Assembly: GCA_963768945.1 (NCBI GenBank)
Contig: CAVYJW010000003.1
Location: 682,001-746,000 of the forward strand
DNA from: RYN-230 sp963768945
GTDB lineage: Bacteria; Actinomycetota; Actinomycetes; Streptosporangiales; Streptosporangiaceae
DNA: 64,000 nt
Direction of reading: 5' to 3'
Below are positions 1 to 9,106 of this stretch, piece after piece (within the stretch, counting starts at the first letter, position 1; each line of letters opens with the position of its first letter). The notes under the pieces are model-generated. The model was not told the DNA's origin and made no database searches. It saw only the letters and a program-made list of their open reading frames with translations. A program made the translations under genes and the position numbers.

Positions 1-159
1 GCCTGGCGGCGCTTCCCGGCGATCGACCCGGCCCTGCCCCGCGAGCTGCTGCCGGCCCGCTGGAGCGGGCTGGAAGCGGCCTGGCTATTTGCCGAGCGGC
101 ATCAGCGCTGGTCCGGCGATGCGCGCCTGGAGTGGAAGCGCCTCAACGACCCCGGCTGA
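1..159 (+). CDS. PaaX-family transcriptional regulator, C-terminal end only
   Basis: The first 52 codons of the window are an open frame ending in TGA at 157-159. The fragment reads AWRRFPAIDPALPRELLP then a Trp-x-Gly and an AAWLF stretch. This resembles the C-terminal domain of PaaX regulators, which repress phenylacetyl-CoA and related aromatic-CoA catabolism and are released by the CoA thioester. Position just upstream of boxC on the same strand suggests it senses benzoyl-CoA; that is inference. The N-terminal winged-helix lies outside the window, so the assignment rests on a short tail and on context. Confidence 0.6.
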   Translation, partial: AWRRFPAIDPALPRELLPARWSGLEAAWLFAERHQRWSGDARLEWKRLNDPG

Positions 160-193
160 CCCGCACCCGGGCGGGCGGGCGGCGGCCGAAAAA

Positions 194-238
194 TATGCTA
201 CGACTGATTGACGCGCCAGTCATCGAACGTAGAGCATA
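194..238. promoter_or_regulatory. Imperfect inverted repeat before the box operon
   Basis: Arms TATGCT-ACG and CGTAG-AGCATA flank a smaller repeat, TGAC-N6-GTCA, at 210-223. The element sits in the only gap between the PaaX-like gene and boxC, and is AT-richer than its surroundings. It is a candidate operator for the neighbouring regulator. No promoter boxes can be assigned with confidence. Confidence 0.4.
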
Positions 239-270
239 GAACTATCTGCGGCCCAGCGGAGGGATGATAA

Positions 271-1956
271 ATGACCGGCGAGCCCAGAGTGGACTTCCGC
301 ACGCACCCCCGGCAGTACCGGCACTGGCGGCTGGCCTTCGACGGCCCGGTCGCCACGCTGACCATGGACGTGGACGAGCAGGGCGGCCTGGTGCCCGGCT
401 ACGAGCTCAAGCTGAACTCCTACGACCTGGGCGTGGACATCGAGCTGTACGACGTGGTGCAGCGGCTCCGCTTCGAGCATCCCGAGGTCCGCACGGTCGT
501 CGTGACCAGCGGCAAGGAAAAGATCTTCTGCGCGGGCGCCAACATCCGCATGCTCGCCGCGTCACCACACCCATGGAAGGTCAACTTCTGCAAGTTCACT
601 AACGAAACCCGCAACGGTATCGAGGACGCCAGCGCGAACTCGGGTCAGACGTACCTGGCCGCCCTGAATGGGACCGCCTCGGGTGGGGGCTACGAGCTCG
701 CCCTGGCCTGCGAGCACATCATGCTCATCGACGACCGCTCGTCAGCGGTGTCGCTGCCGGAACTGCCCCTGCTCGGGGTGCTGCCCGGCACCGGCGGACT
801 GACCCGCGTGGTGGACAAGCGGCATGTGCGCCGCGACCGCGCGGACTACTTCTCCACCAAGTCCGAGGGGCTCAGCGGCAAGAAGGCCGTGGCCTGGCGG
901 CTCGTCGACGAGGCCGTGCCCCGGGCCCAGTGGGACGAGGTCGTCCGCCAGCGGGCCGAGGAACTGGCTGGCCGCTCCGGCCGCCCCGCGGGCGCGACAG
1001 GCATCGAGCTGACCCCGCTGGCCAAGACCGCCACCGGTGACGAGATCTCCTACGAATACGTGACGGCCCGGCTGGACCGCGCACAGGGGGTGGCCGAGAT
1101 CACCGTGACCGGCCCGGCTCCGCTGGCCGAGGGGGGCGCGCCCCCGGCCAGCCTGGAAGGGCTGCACGAGCAGGGCGCCGGGTTCTGGACCCTCGCCGTC
1201 GCCCGGGAACTGGACGACCTCATCCTGGACCTGCGCACGAACGAGCTCGAGGTGGGCACCTGGGTGCTGCGCACCCGGGGCGACCCGGCCGCCGTGCTGG
1301 CGTATGACCAGTTCCTGCTGGACCACCACGATGACTGGCTGGCGAGCGAGATCGTGCTGTACCTGAAGCGCACCCTGAAGCGCCTGGACGTGACGAGCCG
1401 GAGCCTGCTCGCGCTGATCGAGCCGGGTAGCTGCTTCGCGGGCTCGCTACTCGAGCTGGCGCTGGCCTCGGACCGCTCGTACATGCTGTCCGGCGTGTTC
1501 GAGGAAATCGACCCCGGCGCGGCCCCGGCCACGGTCACGATCGGCCCGATGAACCTCGGCCCGCTGCCGATGAGCAACGGCCTGACCCGGCTGCAGACCC
1601 GGTTCCTCGGCGATCCCGACGCGCTGGCCGCTGCCGACAAGCGGTCCGGCGACGCGCTGGAGGCCGGCGACGCCGACGGGCTCGGCCTGATCACCTTCGC
1701 TCCCGACGACATCGACTGGGACGAGGAGGTCCGTATCGCGATCGAGGAGCGGGCCAGCTTCAGCCCCGATGCCCTGACCGGGCTGGAGGCGAACTACCGC
1801 TTCCCCGGTCCCGAGACCATGGAAACCAAGATCTTCGGCCGGCTGACCGCCTGGCAGAACTGGATCTTCTACCGCCCGAACGCCTCAGGCCCCGACGGCG
1901 CGCTGCGCAGGTACGGCACCGGGCAGCGCGCCGACTTCGACCGAAAGCGAGTCTGA
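271..1956 (+). CDS. boxC: Benzoyl-CoA-dihydrodiol lyase (BoxC)
   Basis: 561 aa, the usual BoxC length. BoxC opens the ring of 2,3-epoxybenzoyl-CoA to 3,4-didehydroadipyl-CoA semialdehyde and formate in the cytoplasmic aerobic benzoyl-CoA pathway. The protein has two crotonase-like halves. The N-terminal one carries the enoyl-CoA hydratase oxyanion-hole signature (FCAGANIRMLAASPHPWK, about residues 86-103), followed by the Box-typical FCKFTNETRN and the SGGGYELALACEH loop. The ATG is preceded by AGCGGAGGGA at a good distance. boxB follows after 5 bp, so the two are almost certainly co-transcribed. No anomalies were seen. Confidence 0.95.
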   Translation: MTGEPRVDFRTHPRQYRHWRLAFDGPVATLTMDVDEQGGLVPGYELKLNSYDLGVDIELYDVVQRLRFEHPEVRTVVVTSGKEKIFCAGANIRMLAASPHPWKVNFCKFTNETRNGIEDASANSGQTYLAALNGTASGGGYELALACEHIMLIDDRSSAVSLPELPLLGVLPGTGGLTRVVDKRHVRRDRADYFSTKSEGLSGKKAVAWRLVDEAVPRAQWDEVVRQRAEELAGRSGRPAGATGIELTPLAKTATGDEISYEYVTARLDRAQGVAEITVTGPAPLAEGGAPPASLEGLHEQGAGFWTLAVARELDDLILDLRTNELEVGTWVLRTRGDPAAVLAYDQFLLDHHDDWLASEIVLYLKRTLKRLDVTSRSLLALIEPGSCFAGSLLELALASDRSYMLSGVFEEIDPGAAPATVTIGPMNLGPLPMSNGLTRLQTRFLGDPDALAAADKRSGDALEAGDADGLGLITFAPDDIDWDEEVRIAIEERASFSPDALTGLEANYRFPGPETMETKIFGRLTAWQNWIFYRPNASGPDGALRRYGTGQRADFDRKRV

Positions 1957-1961
1957 CCCTC

Positions 1962-3380
1962 ATGGCCACGCCGCCCGACTACAGCGAGAAGATTCCCAAC
2001 AACGTTGACCTGCGCGATGACCGGCGTCTGCAGCGGGCGCTGGAGTCGTGGCAGCCCAACTTCCTGAACTGGTGGGAGTCCATGGGCCCGACCCTGCCCA
2101 CCCAGGACGTCTACCTGCGGACCGCGGTCAACGTGGGCCGCGAGGGCTGGGCGCACTTTGGCCACGTGCCGATGAAGGACTACCGATGGGGCATCTTCCT
2201 GGCCGAACGGAACGCCGAGCGCCAGATCGGGTTCGGCCAGCACAAGGGCGAGCCCGCCTGGCAGAAGGTGCCGGGGGAGTACCGCGCGGACCTGCAGCGG
2301 CTGATCGTTATCCAGGGCGACACCGAGCCGGCCTCCGTGGAGCAGCAGCGCAACCTCGGGGCCACCGCCCCCAGCCTGTATGACCTGCGCAACCTGTTCC
2401 AGGTCAACGTGGAGGAGGGCCGCCACCTGTGGGCCATGGTCTACCTGCTCCACGCGTACTTCGGTCGCGAAGGGCGGGAAGAGGCGGAAGAGCTGCTGCA
2501 TCGCAATTCCGGCAGCAAGGAGTCGCCCCGCATCCTCGGCGCGTTCAACGAGGAGACCCCGGACTGGCTGTCGTTTTTCATGTTCACGTACTTCACCGAC
2601 CGGGACGGCAAGTACCAGCTGGGCACGCTCAAGGAATCGGCGTTCGACCCGCTGTCGCGCACCTGCGAGTTCATGCTCAAGGAAGAGGCCCACCACATGA
2701 TGGTCGGCACCACCGGGATCGACCGGGTGGTGGAGCGGACCGCGCAGCTGATGGTGGAACACGAGACCGACGACGCCGGGCCGTACGGCGCGATCGGCCT
2801 GGACGTTATCCAGAAGTACCTGAACTTCCACTACAGCGTGTCGCTGGACCTGTTCGGCGGGGAGACGTCCACGAACGTGGCCAACTACTACACCGCCGGC
2901 CTCAAGGGCCGCTGGCTGGAGGAACGCCGCAAGGACGACCACCGGCTGACCGACGACGGGTACATGGTGGACGCGCTCACCGACGGGCAGATCGGCCAGA
3001 CCGAGGTGGCCGCGCTGGTCGGTCTCAACACCGACCTGCGCCGCGAGTACATCTCGGACTGCCAGAGCGGCGTCACCCGGTGGAACCGGATCCTCGACGG
3101 CGCGGGCCTGCCACACCGCGTCAAGCTGCCGCATGTGGCGTTCAACCGCCGGGTCGGCGCATTCGCTAGCGTGGAGGTGAGCCCGGACGGCGAGCTGCTG
3201 ACGGCGGACGAGTGGGCGGGGCGGAAGGGGAGGTGGCTGCCCACCGACGTGGACAAGACCCACGTCCGGTCGCTGATGCAGCCGGTCCACGAGCGCGGCA
3301 AGATCGCCGCGTGGATCGCCCCGCCGCGCAACGGGATCAACGGCCAGCCGTTCGATTACGACTACGTCCACCTCGCCTAG
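1962..3380 (+). CDS. boxB: Benzoyl-CoA 2,3-epoxidase oxygenase component (BoxB)
   Basis: 472 aa. BoxB is a soluble class I di-iron protein that epoxidises benzoyl-CoA using O2 and electrons from the BoxA reductase. The two carboxylate-histidine pairs are visible: E152-x-x-H155 in the EEGRHLWAM helix and E242-x-x-H245 in LKEEAHHMM; E122 is a likely further ligand. The N-terminus, DYSEKIPNNVDLRDDRRLQ, is typical of the family. It lies 5 bp behind boxC. No boxA reductase or boxD semialdehyde dehydrogenase is seen in this window. They may lie upstream, or another ferredoxin reductase may serve. Confidence 0.95.
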   Translation: MATPPDYSEKIPNNVDLRDDRRLQRALESWQPNFLNWWESMGPTLPTQDVYLRTAVNVGREGWAHFGHVPMKDYRWGIFLAERNAERQIGFGQHKGEPAWQKVPGEYRADLQRLIVIQGDTEPASVEQQRNLGATAPSLYDLRNLFQVNVEEGRHLWAMVYLLHAYFGREGREEAEELLHRNSGSKESPRILGAFNEETPDWLSFFMFTYFTDRDGKYQLGTLKESAFDPLSRTCEFMLKEEAHHMMVGTTGIDRVVERTAQLMVEHETDDAGPYGAIGLDVIQKYLNFHYSVSLDLFGGETSTNVANYYTAGLKGRWLEERRKDDHRLTDDGYMVDALTDGQIGQTEVAALVGLNTDLRREYISDCQSGVTRWNRILDGAGLPHRVKLPHVAFNRRVGAFASVEVSPDGELLTADEWAGRKGRWLPTDVDKTHVRSLMQPVHERGKIAAWIAPPRNGINGQPFDYDYVHLA

Positions 3381-3427
3381 GTCAGCTCCGTCAGATCACC
3401 TCGTTCAGGTCGCCGGCGGCACACGTC

Positions 3428-3491
3428 ACCGCCCGACCGGAAATACCGCCCACCAGGAAACAGCCCGACCAGCAAACCGCCCGACCAGAAC
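3428..3491. repeat. Degenerate tandem repeat in the boxB-ligase gap
   Basis: Four diverged units of the form ACCGCCCGACCAGGAAAC lie head to tail at 3428-3444, 3445-3461, 3462-3475 and 3476-3491, with unit lengths of 17, 17, 14 and 16. The array ends at the ligase ribosome binding site (GGAGGG, 3492-3497). It resembles the other short arrays in this window. Confidence 0.55.
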
Positions 3492-3505
3492 GGAGGGCAG
3501 CAGCA

Positions 3506-5206
3506 ATGCCGCAGCTGTTCAACGCCTGTGAGTACCTGCTGGACCGCCGGCTGGCCGCGGGGGACGGGCCACGAACGGCGCTGACCGGCGCGGCCGGCGA
3601 CGTGAGTTACGCCGCCCTGCATGACCAGGTGCGCAGGACCGCGACGTCGTTGCGGAAAATAGGGCTGCAGCCCGAGCAGCGGGTGCTGATGCTGATGGCC
3701 GACTCGCCGCAATTCGTGGTCTTGTACCTGGCCGCCATCCGGATGGGCGCGATCCCGGTGCCGGTGTCCACGATGAGCCGCGCCGGCGGCGTGGCCGAGC
3801 TGCTGCAAGATTCGCGGGCCCGCTTCCTGGCCGTGACCCGCGAGTTCGCGGCCACCGCCGTCGCGGCGGCGGCCGAGGCGCCCGAGCTCGCCGGGATGCT
3901 CGCCGACGAGCCCCTGGCCGATGAGGCACTGGCCGGCGAGGCACTGACCGGCGAGGCACTGACCGGCGAGGCACGGGCGGGCCGCCCTGTCCCGGTGCAC
4001 CTGCTCGGTCAGCTGGCCACCGGGCCGGCCGACGACACGATTTACCCGACGACCGCCGACTCGCCCGCGTTCTGGCTCTATACCTCGGGGACCACCGGGC
4101 GGCCCAAGGCGGCCATGCACCGGCACGCCTCGATCCAGGCGGTGTGCGAGACGTACGGCACCCAGGTGCTCGGGATCCGCCGCGACGACCACTGCCTGTC
4201 CGCTGCTAAGGCGTTCTTCGCCTACGGCCTGGGCAACTCGCTGCTGTTCCCGTTGTCGGTCGGCGCGACCGCCGTGCTGGAACCCGCCCCCTCCCGCCCG
4301 GACCTCATGGCCGACGTGGCCCGGAAATACGGTGCCACCCTGTTCTTCGCCGGGCCGACGTTCTTCGCCGCCATGCTCCGGACCGGCCTGGCGGCCGACG
4401 CTCTGGCCGGCGTACGGCTGGCCGCCTCCGCCGGTGAAGCCCTCCCCGCGTCGCTCTACGGTCGATGGACCTCGCACTTCGGCGTGGACATCCTGGACGG
4501 TATCGGCATGACCGAGGTGCTGCACATCTTCCTGTCCAACCGCCCGGGCCAGGTCCGGGCGGGCACCACGGGGACGGCCGTGCCCGGCTACGACCTGCGC
4601 GTGCTGGACGAGACGGGGAACGAGGTCCCGGCGGGCACCCCGGGCACGCTGTTCGTCCGCGGCGACTCCACGGCCACCGGGTACTGGTCCCGGTACGACG
4701 CGTCACGCCGGGTCTTCCAGGGCGAATGGCTGCGCACCGGCGACACCTACGTGCGTGACTCCGACGGCTACTACACCTGCCTCGGGCGCACCGGCGACAT
4801 GCTCAAGGCCGGTGGCATCTGGGTGTCCCCGGCCGAGGTCGAGGCCCAGCTGCTGGCCCACCCGGCGGTGGCCCAGGCCGTCGTGGTCGCGGCGCCGGAC
4901 TCCGAGGGACTGGAGAAGCCGGTCGCCTACGTGATCCTCGAGTCCGGCCAGGCGGCTACCGAGGACGAGCTGATCGAGTTCTGCCGCCAGGCGCTGCCGT
5001 CGTTCAAGCGGCCGCGCAAGGTGGTGTTCGTGGTGGGCTACCCGACCACGGCCACCGGGAAGATCCGCCGGGTCGAGCTGCGGCGGATGGCGGCCACGGT
5101 GCTGGTCCCGGGCCCGGTTCCGGGTGAGGCGGTGCAGGGTAAGAAGGTGCCAGGGCCCGGGGAGCCCGTGCCTGGGGAAACCCTGCTGCCGGGGGAGAGC
5201 GCCTGA
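3506..5206 (+). CDS. bclA: Benzoate-CoA ligase
   Basis: 566 aa, ANL superfamily. It activates benzoate with ATP and CoA to benzoyl-CoA, the substrate of BoxB. The AMP-binding P-loop YTSGTTGRPKAAMH lies near residue 191. The A5 motif DGIGMTEVLHIF, the hinge region (LGRTGDMLKAGG) and the C-terminal catalytic-lysine motif (TATGKIRR) are all present. The ATG at 3506 follows GGAGGG and gives the normal N-terminus (MPQLFNACEYLLDRR). The frame stays open further upstream, but that part overlaps boxB and looks non-coding. Residues about 133-157 are a run of ADEALAGEALTGE-type pentapeptides coded by a 15-bp tandem repeat, an unusual insertion in a surface loop. A proline/glycine-rich tail follows the last motif. 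It overlaps the next gene by 1 bp. Confidence 0.92.
   Translation: MPQLFNACEYLLDRRLAAGDGPRTALTGAAGDVSYAALHDQVRRTATSLRKIGLQPEQRVLMLMADSPQFVVLYLAAIRMGAIPVPVSTMSRAGGVAELLQDSRARFLAVTREFAATAVAAAAEAPELAGMLADEPLADEALAGEALTGEALTGEARAGRPVPVHLLGQLATGPADDTIYPTTADSPAFWLYTSGTTGRPKAAMHRHASIQAVCETYGTQVLGIRRDDHCLSAAKAFFAYGLGNSLLFPLSVGATAVLEPAPSRPDLMADVARKYGATLFFAGPTFFAAMLRTGLAADALAGVRLAASAGEALPASLYGRWTSHFGVDILDGIGMTEVLHIFLSNRPGQVRAGTTGTAVPGYDLRVLDETGNEVPAGTPGTLFVRGDSTATGYWSRYDASRRVFQGEWLRTGDTYVRDSDGYYTCLGRTGDMLKAGGIWVSPAEVEAQLLAHPAVAQAVVVAAPDSEGLEKPVAYVILESGQAATEDELIEFCRQALPSFKRPRKVVFVVGYPTTATGKIRRVELRRMAATVLVPGPVPGEAVQGKKVPGPGEPVPGETLLPGESA
3902..3976. repeat. 15-bp tandem repeat inside benzoate-CoA ligase
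   Basis: Five consecutive 15-bp units of the form GCCGGCGAGGCACTG, in frame, encoding repeats such as ADEAL, AGEAL and TGEAL. The last three units are the most alike, as expected for recent duplication. Confidence 0.9.
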
Positions 5207-6066
5207 TGCTGGACGGACGCCCGCTCGTCGATGTGCACCTGCATCCGGCCCGGCTGCCCACGCTCAAGCCCTCGTGGCGGGAATGGGCGCATGACTTCGG
5301 TGACCGTGAGGTGCTGGACCGGGTGTACGACGCCGAGGGCACCATCGTGCCGGCCGAATTCGCGGCCCACCTGGCCGGGCAGGGCGTGGACATCGCGTTG
5401 CTGCTATGCGAGTACAGCCCCAAGGCCACCGGCATCCAGCCGATCGAGGACCTGCTCCCGGTGACCTCGTACAGCCCGGACCGGCTCAAGATCATCGCGA
5501 ACGTCAACCCGCACCTGCACTACCCGGTGGACGAGGAGCTGGAACGCCAGCTCGGCCTGGGCGCGGTCGCGCTGAAGATCCACCCGGTGCATGCGGGGGC
5601 CGCAGTCAACGACCGGGCGCTGTACCCGGCGTACGAGATCTGCCAGTCCAGCGGGATCCCGGTCGTGGTGCACTGCGGCACCAGCTCGTTCCCGGGGTCG
5701 ACCAACGCGCTGGCCGACCCGGTGCTGCTCGACTCGGTCCTGCGTGACTTCCGCCGCCTCGACGTCGTGCTCGCCCACGGCGGGCGGGGCTGGTGGTACG
5801 ACGTGGCGGCGTTCCTGGCCCTGTCTAACGATCATGTCTGGATCGAGCTTTCCGGGCTGCCGCCCTCACGGCTGCCGCAGTACTACGCCCAGCACAGCTG
5901 GAACCGGCTCACCAGGAAGATGATCTTCGGCACCGACTGGCCCGGAGTCCCCGGTATCGACAGGAACGCCCGGGCCGTGGCCGCGCTCTGCCCCGACGAG
6001 GAGACCGCCAGGCTGGTGCTGGCCGGCAACGCGTTGCGGGTCTACAACCTCAAGCTGCCGGCCTGA
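5206..6066 (+). CDS. Amidohydrolase-family (ACMSD-like) metal-dependent hydrolase
   Basis: 286 aa TIM-barrel hydrolase of the amidohydrolase-2 family. The N-terminal metal motif DVHLHPAR (near residue 9), a barrel lysine/histidine strand (ALKIHPVHAG), VVHCGTSS, VLAHGGRGWW and the late aspartate strand IFGTDWPGVP are all visible. The start overlaps the ligase stop by 1 bp, so it belongs to the box operon. Relatives decarboxylate or hydrolyse ring-cleavage products. A role on a BoxC product or a side product is plausible but not shown. Confidence 0.82.
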   Translation: MLDGRPLVDVHLHPARLPTLKPSWREWAHDFGDREVLDRVYDAEGTIVPAEFAAHLAGQGVDIALLLCEYSPKATGIQPIEDLLPVTSYSPDRLKIIANVNPHLHYPVDEELERQLGLGAVALKIHPVHAGAAVNDRALYPAYEICQSSGIPVVVHCGTSSFPGSTNALADPVLLDSVLRDFRRLDVVLAHGGRGWWYDVAAFLALSNDHVWIELSGLPPSRLPQYYAQHSWNRLTRKMIFGTDWPGVPGIDRNARAVAALCPDEETARLVLAGNALRVYNLKLPA

Positions 6067-6091
6067 CTTAGCAGGGCGCGGAAGGAGAGCG

Positions 6092-6529
6092 ATGACGCTG
6101 CACTGGACCAAGGAAGACGATCCACGCTGGGACGCCGCCAAGCAGCGGCTGTTCGGGTCGGACGAACTGGCCGCGGTCAACCTCGACCCGCCCGCACCCG
6201 GCGCCGCGGTCGCCGACGAGTGGTGGCAGGTCACCGGCGAGGACGGGCAGATCGCCGGCTACGGATGGCTGGACTGCGAGTGGGGCGACGCCCAGATCAC
6301 GTTCTGGGTGGACCCCGCGCGGCGGGGCGAGGGCATCGGCGACTTCATCGTGGACCACTTGGAGGATGAGGCCGCGGCCCGCGGACTGAACTACATCTAC
6401 AACGTGGTCCCGGCCGGCCACCCGGCCCCGGACTGGATCACCGAGTGGCTGACCCGGCGTGGCTTCATCCCCGGCACGGGGGACCTGCGCCGCCACGTCC
6501 CGGCGCCCGCGCGCCGGCCCGTCTCGTAG
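6092..6529 (+). CDS. GNAT-family N-acetyltransferase
   Basis: 145 aa, ATG preceded by GGAAGGAG. The acetyl-CoA pyrophosphate-binding signature appears as RRGEGIGDFIV near residue 83, and the central beta-bulge region reads AQITFWVDPA. It is the last gene of the box operon, 25 bp behind the amidohydrolase. What it acetylates is unknown; the steady linkage to benzoyl-CoA genes may mean it uses an acyl-CoA intermediate or modifies a pathway enzyme. The downstream gap to 6672 holds no gene. Confidence 0.8.
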   Translation: MTLHWTKEDDPRWDAAKQRLFGSDELAAVNLDPPAPGAAVADEWWQVTGEDGQIAGYGWLDCEWGDAQITFWVDPARRGEGIGDFIVDHLEDEAAARGLNYIYNVVPAGHPAPDWITEWLTRRGFIPGTGDLRRHVPAPARRPVS

Positions 6530-6672
6530 CGCTCGCCGGGCCGCGTCCCGCCCAGGGCCAGACCGTCACGTAGCCGGCTGGTCAGGCCGGTTCGAGGTCG
6601 GTCTCCGTGAAGTCGCTAACGTCGGTCAGCAACCTGACGGTTGGAAGCTTCGTCGGTGCGGGGATAGCTGGA

Positions 6673-7560
6673 CTAGTCCGACAGAAGCTCAAGCAGCGTG
6701 TCACCCAGAATGCTGCGGTACGGCACGGCGTGGCGCGCGGCCGCCCGTATCTGGGGCCAGCCCAGACCCAGGCGGCTGCGCAGTTCCTCGTCCTGGCGTG
6801 CGAGGTCGGGAAGCACGTCGTCGTGGCCGAGGGCTACGGACGAGATCGCCCGGGCTCGCGTCGGCCCGATGTGCGGCAGTTCCGCCACCCGCGCGATGGC
6901 CTCGTCACCGGCCAGCACCCGCAGTGTGACCTCGTCATATCTGTCCGGCCTAGCGGCGAACGCGCGGGCCAGGGCGACTACGTTCGCCGCGCGGTGCGGC
7001 GCCACTCCACGGCCGACGATCCGGCGGTCTCCAGCGGTCAGCAAATCGGAAGGGTCCGGCGGCAACCACAGGCCATCGGCAGGGCGCCCGAGCTCGGCAA
7101 AAATCCGCCGGACCGAGGGCGCGTCTGGGTCCCCGCCGCACAGGAAGACCAGGCAGTACGACCAGAGCGTGGCAGCGGCGGGCCGCCGCACCCAGCCATC
7201 CCGCTCGAACAATCTGGCGAGCGTGCTCCTTTCCAGCGCCCTGTCCACGGCGTCCTCGTCGAGGTCGAGGTGGAACCGGCGAGTCACGAACTCGCCCAGC
7301 GCTGGCGCGGGCGGCGTCACAGCCAGATGGCCTCCCCCGCCGGTGCGCCGCCCGCCGGTGCGCCGCCCGCCGGTGCGCCGCCCGCCTGGCGCCTCGGTGA
7401 CGGTGACGACCAGAGGCTCTTCCGCCACCAGGCACGCCGTGGCGACCATGCCTTCGGCTGGCCGGACTTCCTCGCCGGTCACGCGGACTTCCTGATCCAG
7501 CACCCGGAGCGTCCAGGCCCAGTCAAGCCAGCCCGGGCGGTCAACCAGAAGCTGGTCCAT
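6673..7560 (-). CDS. HhH DNA glycosylase-like protein (AlkA superfamily)
   Basis: 295 aa. The C-terminal half has the helix-hairpin-helix motif of base-excision glycosylases (ELPHIGPTRARAISSVAL, about residues 232-249). The catalytic aspartate that normally follows this motif is not obvious, so activity on 3-methyladenine or oxidised bases is uncertain. The start MDQLLVDRPGWLDW was chosen because it falls just after the zwf stop, 17 bp away. The longer frame would run into zwf. A GGRRT pentapeptide is repeated three times near residue 62, coded by a 15-bp array. Co-transcription with zwf is likely. Confidence 0.65.
   Translation of the reverse strand: MDQLLVDRPGWLDWAWTLRVLDQEVRVTGEEVRPAEGMVATACLVAEEPLVVTVTEAPGGRRTGGRRTGGRRTGGGGHLAVTPPAPALGEFVTRRFHLDLDEDAVDRALERSTLARLFERDGWVRRPAAATLWSYCLVFLCGGDPDAPSVRRIFAELGRPADGLWLPPDPSDLLTAGDRRIVGRGVAPHRAANVVALARAFAARPDRYDEVTLRVLAGDEAIARVAELPHIGPTRARAISSVALGHDDVLPDLARQDEELRSRLGLGWPQIRAAARHAVPYRSILGDTLLELLSD
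7336..7380. repeat. 15-bp tandem repeat inside the glycosylase gene
   Basis: Three identical units CCCGCCGGTGCGCCG, encoding GGRRT three times on the minus strand. Identity of all units suggests a very recent or actively homogenised expansion. Confidence 0.92.
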
Positions 7561-7577
7561 GAGAACGCCGGGCCTGG

Positions 7578-9008
7578 TTACTGGCCCAGCAGCCAGCGAC
7601 CCGGGGCGATGAGCTCGCGGGCCTCGGCCGGCCCCCACGATCCCGGGGCGTACGGGACGACCTTGGGCGGGCTGGCCAGCAGTGGCCCGGCGACCTCCCA
7701 CGCCGCGGCCAGACCGTCCGGGCGGGTGAACAGCGAGCGGTCGCCCAGCAGCACATCATGGATGAGCCGGACGTAGGGCGGCAGTGGGTCCGCGTCCTTC
7801 AGGCCCGCAAGCGGGATCGAGGCCTGCGCCGCCTCCACGGCGAGCGCCGGGCCGGGCTTCTTGGCCATCAGGGACAGGCCGATCTCACCGCTGCCCGCGA
7901 GCGAGAACGACAGGACGTTGCTCTCAGCCGGAAGCTGCCCGGCCAGCGGCCCGGCAGGCTCACGCAGAATCAGGCTGACCTGCTGCTCCGTGGCTGCCAG
8001 CCGCTTGCCTGTGCGCAGGTAGAACGGGACACCGCGCCAGCGGTCGTTGTCGATCCACAGCCGTGCCGCCACGAACGTGTCCCGGGCCGAGTTGGCCGAC
8101 ACTCCCGGCACGTCGCGGTACCCGTCGAACTGGCCCAGCACCACCTCGGCCGGGTCCAGCGGCCGGAAGCATCCGATCACCTTTTCCCGGGCCGTCTGCA
8201 GGTCGGCCGGGCCCAGGCTGGCGGGCGGCTCCATGGCCACCTCGGCGGCCACCTGGAACAGGTGCGTGACGAGCATGTCCAGCACCGCGCCGGTGGCGTC
8301 GTAGAACACGGCCCGGTCGGTGATGCCGAGCTTCTCGGGGACATCGATCTGCACCGCTTCGATGTGCCTGCGGTTCCACATCGCGGCGAACAGTTCGTTG
8401 GCGAAACGCAGCACATGCAGGTCCTGGGTGGCCTCCTTGCCCAGGAAATGGTCGATCCGGTAGACCTGCCTCTCGTCGAGCACCGAGTGGACAACCTGGT
8501 CCAGTTCCTGGAAGGAGTGCTCCGAGGTGCCGAACGGCTTCTCGTACACGACCCGCGCTCCCTCGGCCAGCCCATGCTGGCCGAACCCCTTGGTCAGCTC
8601 CGTGAAGGCGACCGGGGGCACGGCCAGGTAGTGGACCAGTTGCGCGTCGCCGCCCAGCGACGTCCGGGCCTTCCCGAGCACGTCGAGCAGGCTGCCGGGA
8701 TCGTCCGAACTGAACCCGCCGCCCGCGAACCAGACCCGCTCGGCGAACGACTCCCACGCGCTCCCCTCAGGCTTCGGGCCGAACTCGGTGAGCGCCTCAT
8801 GAACGTGCTTGCGGAAGTCCTCGTGCGCGACGTCGCCGCGGCCGTTCCCGACCAGCCGCCACTGCCTGGGCAGCAGCCCCTCGGTGGCGAGGCGGTAGAA
8901 CGCGGGCAGCACCAGGCGCTTAGCCAGGTCACCGGTGCCCCCGAAGAGCACGAAGACCGTCGGACCCGGATCGGGGCGGTGCTGGGCGGAGCGCTTCGCT
9001 GCGGGCAT
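7578..9008 (-). CDS. zwf: Glucose-6-phosphate 1-dehydrogenase
   Basis: 476 aa, normal length. It oxidises glucose-6-phosphate to 6-phosphogluconolactone, the NADPH-yielding entry to the oxidative pentose phosphate pathway. The Rossmann motif FGGTGDLAKR is at residues 22-31. The active-site peptide RIDHFLGKE lies at about 184-192, with H187 in the usual substrate position. VYEKPFG supplies the other conserved lysine. It stands apart from pgl/opcA/tkt neighbours, so it may be a second copy. The ATG at 9008 gives MPAAKRSAQ; no strong ribosome site is evident. Confidence 0.95.
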   Translation of the reverse strand: MPAAKRSAQHRPDPGPTVFVLFGGTGDLAKRLVLPAFYRLATEGLLPRQWRLVGNGRGDVAHEDFRKHVHEALTEFGPKPEGSAWESFAERVWFAGGGFSSDDPGSLLDVLGKARTSLGGDAQLVHYLAVPPVAFTELTKGFGQHGLAEGARVVYEKPFGTSEHSFQELDQVVHSVLDERQVYRIDHFLGKEATQDLHVLRFANELFAAMWNRRHIEAVQIDVPEKLGITDRAVFYDATGAVLDMLVTHLFQVAAEVAMEPPASLGPADLQTAREKVIGCFRPLDPAEVVLGQFDGYRDVPGVSANSARDTFVAARLWIDNDRWRGVPFYLRTGKRLAATEQQVSLILREPAGPLAGQLPAESNVLSFSLAGSGEIGLSLMAKKPGPALAVEAAQASIPLAGLKDADPLPPYVRLIHDVLLGDRSLFTRPDGLAAAWEVAGPLLASPPKVVPYAPGSWGPAEARELIAPGRWLLGQ

Positions 9009-9106
9009 GCCCCAAACCTACGCCAGGTCCCTCCGGCAGGCGCCAGGCGTGCCGTCGTCAGGCACGTCCGTTATCCGGCGCGCCGGGCCGCCAGGCGCGT
9101 CCGTCG

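Noticed and set aside
1869..3371. Long open frame of 500 codons antisense to boxB
   Set aside because: It mirrors a strongly conserved gene in a GC-rich genome, has no ribosome site and gives low-complexity His/Val/Arg-rich protein; it is a codon-bias shadow.
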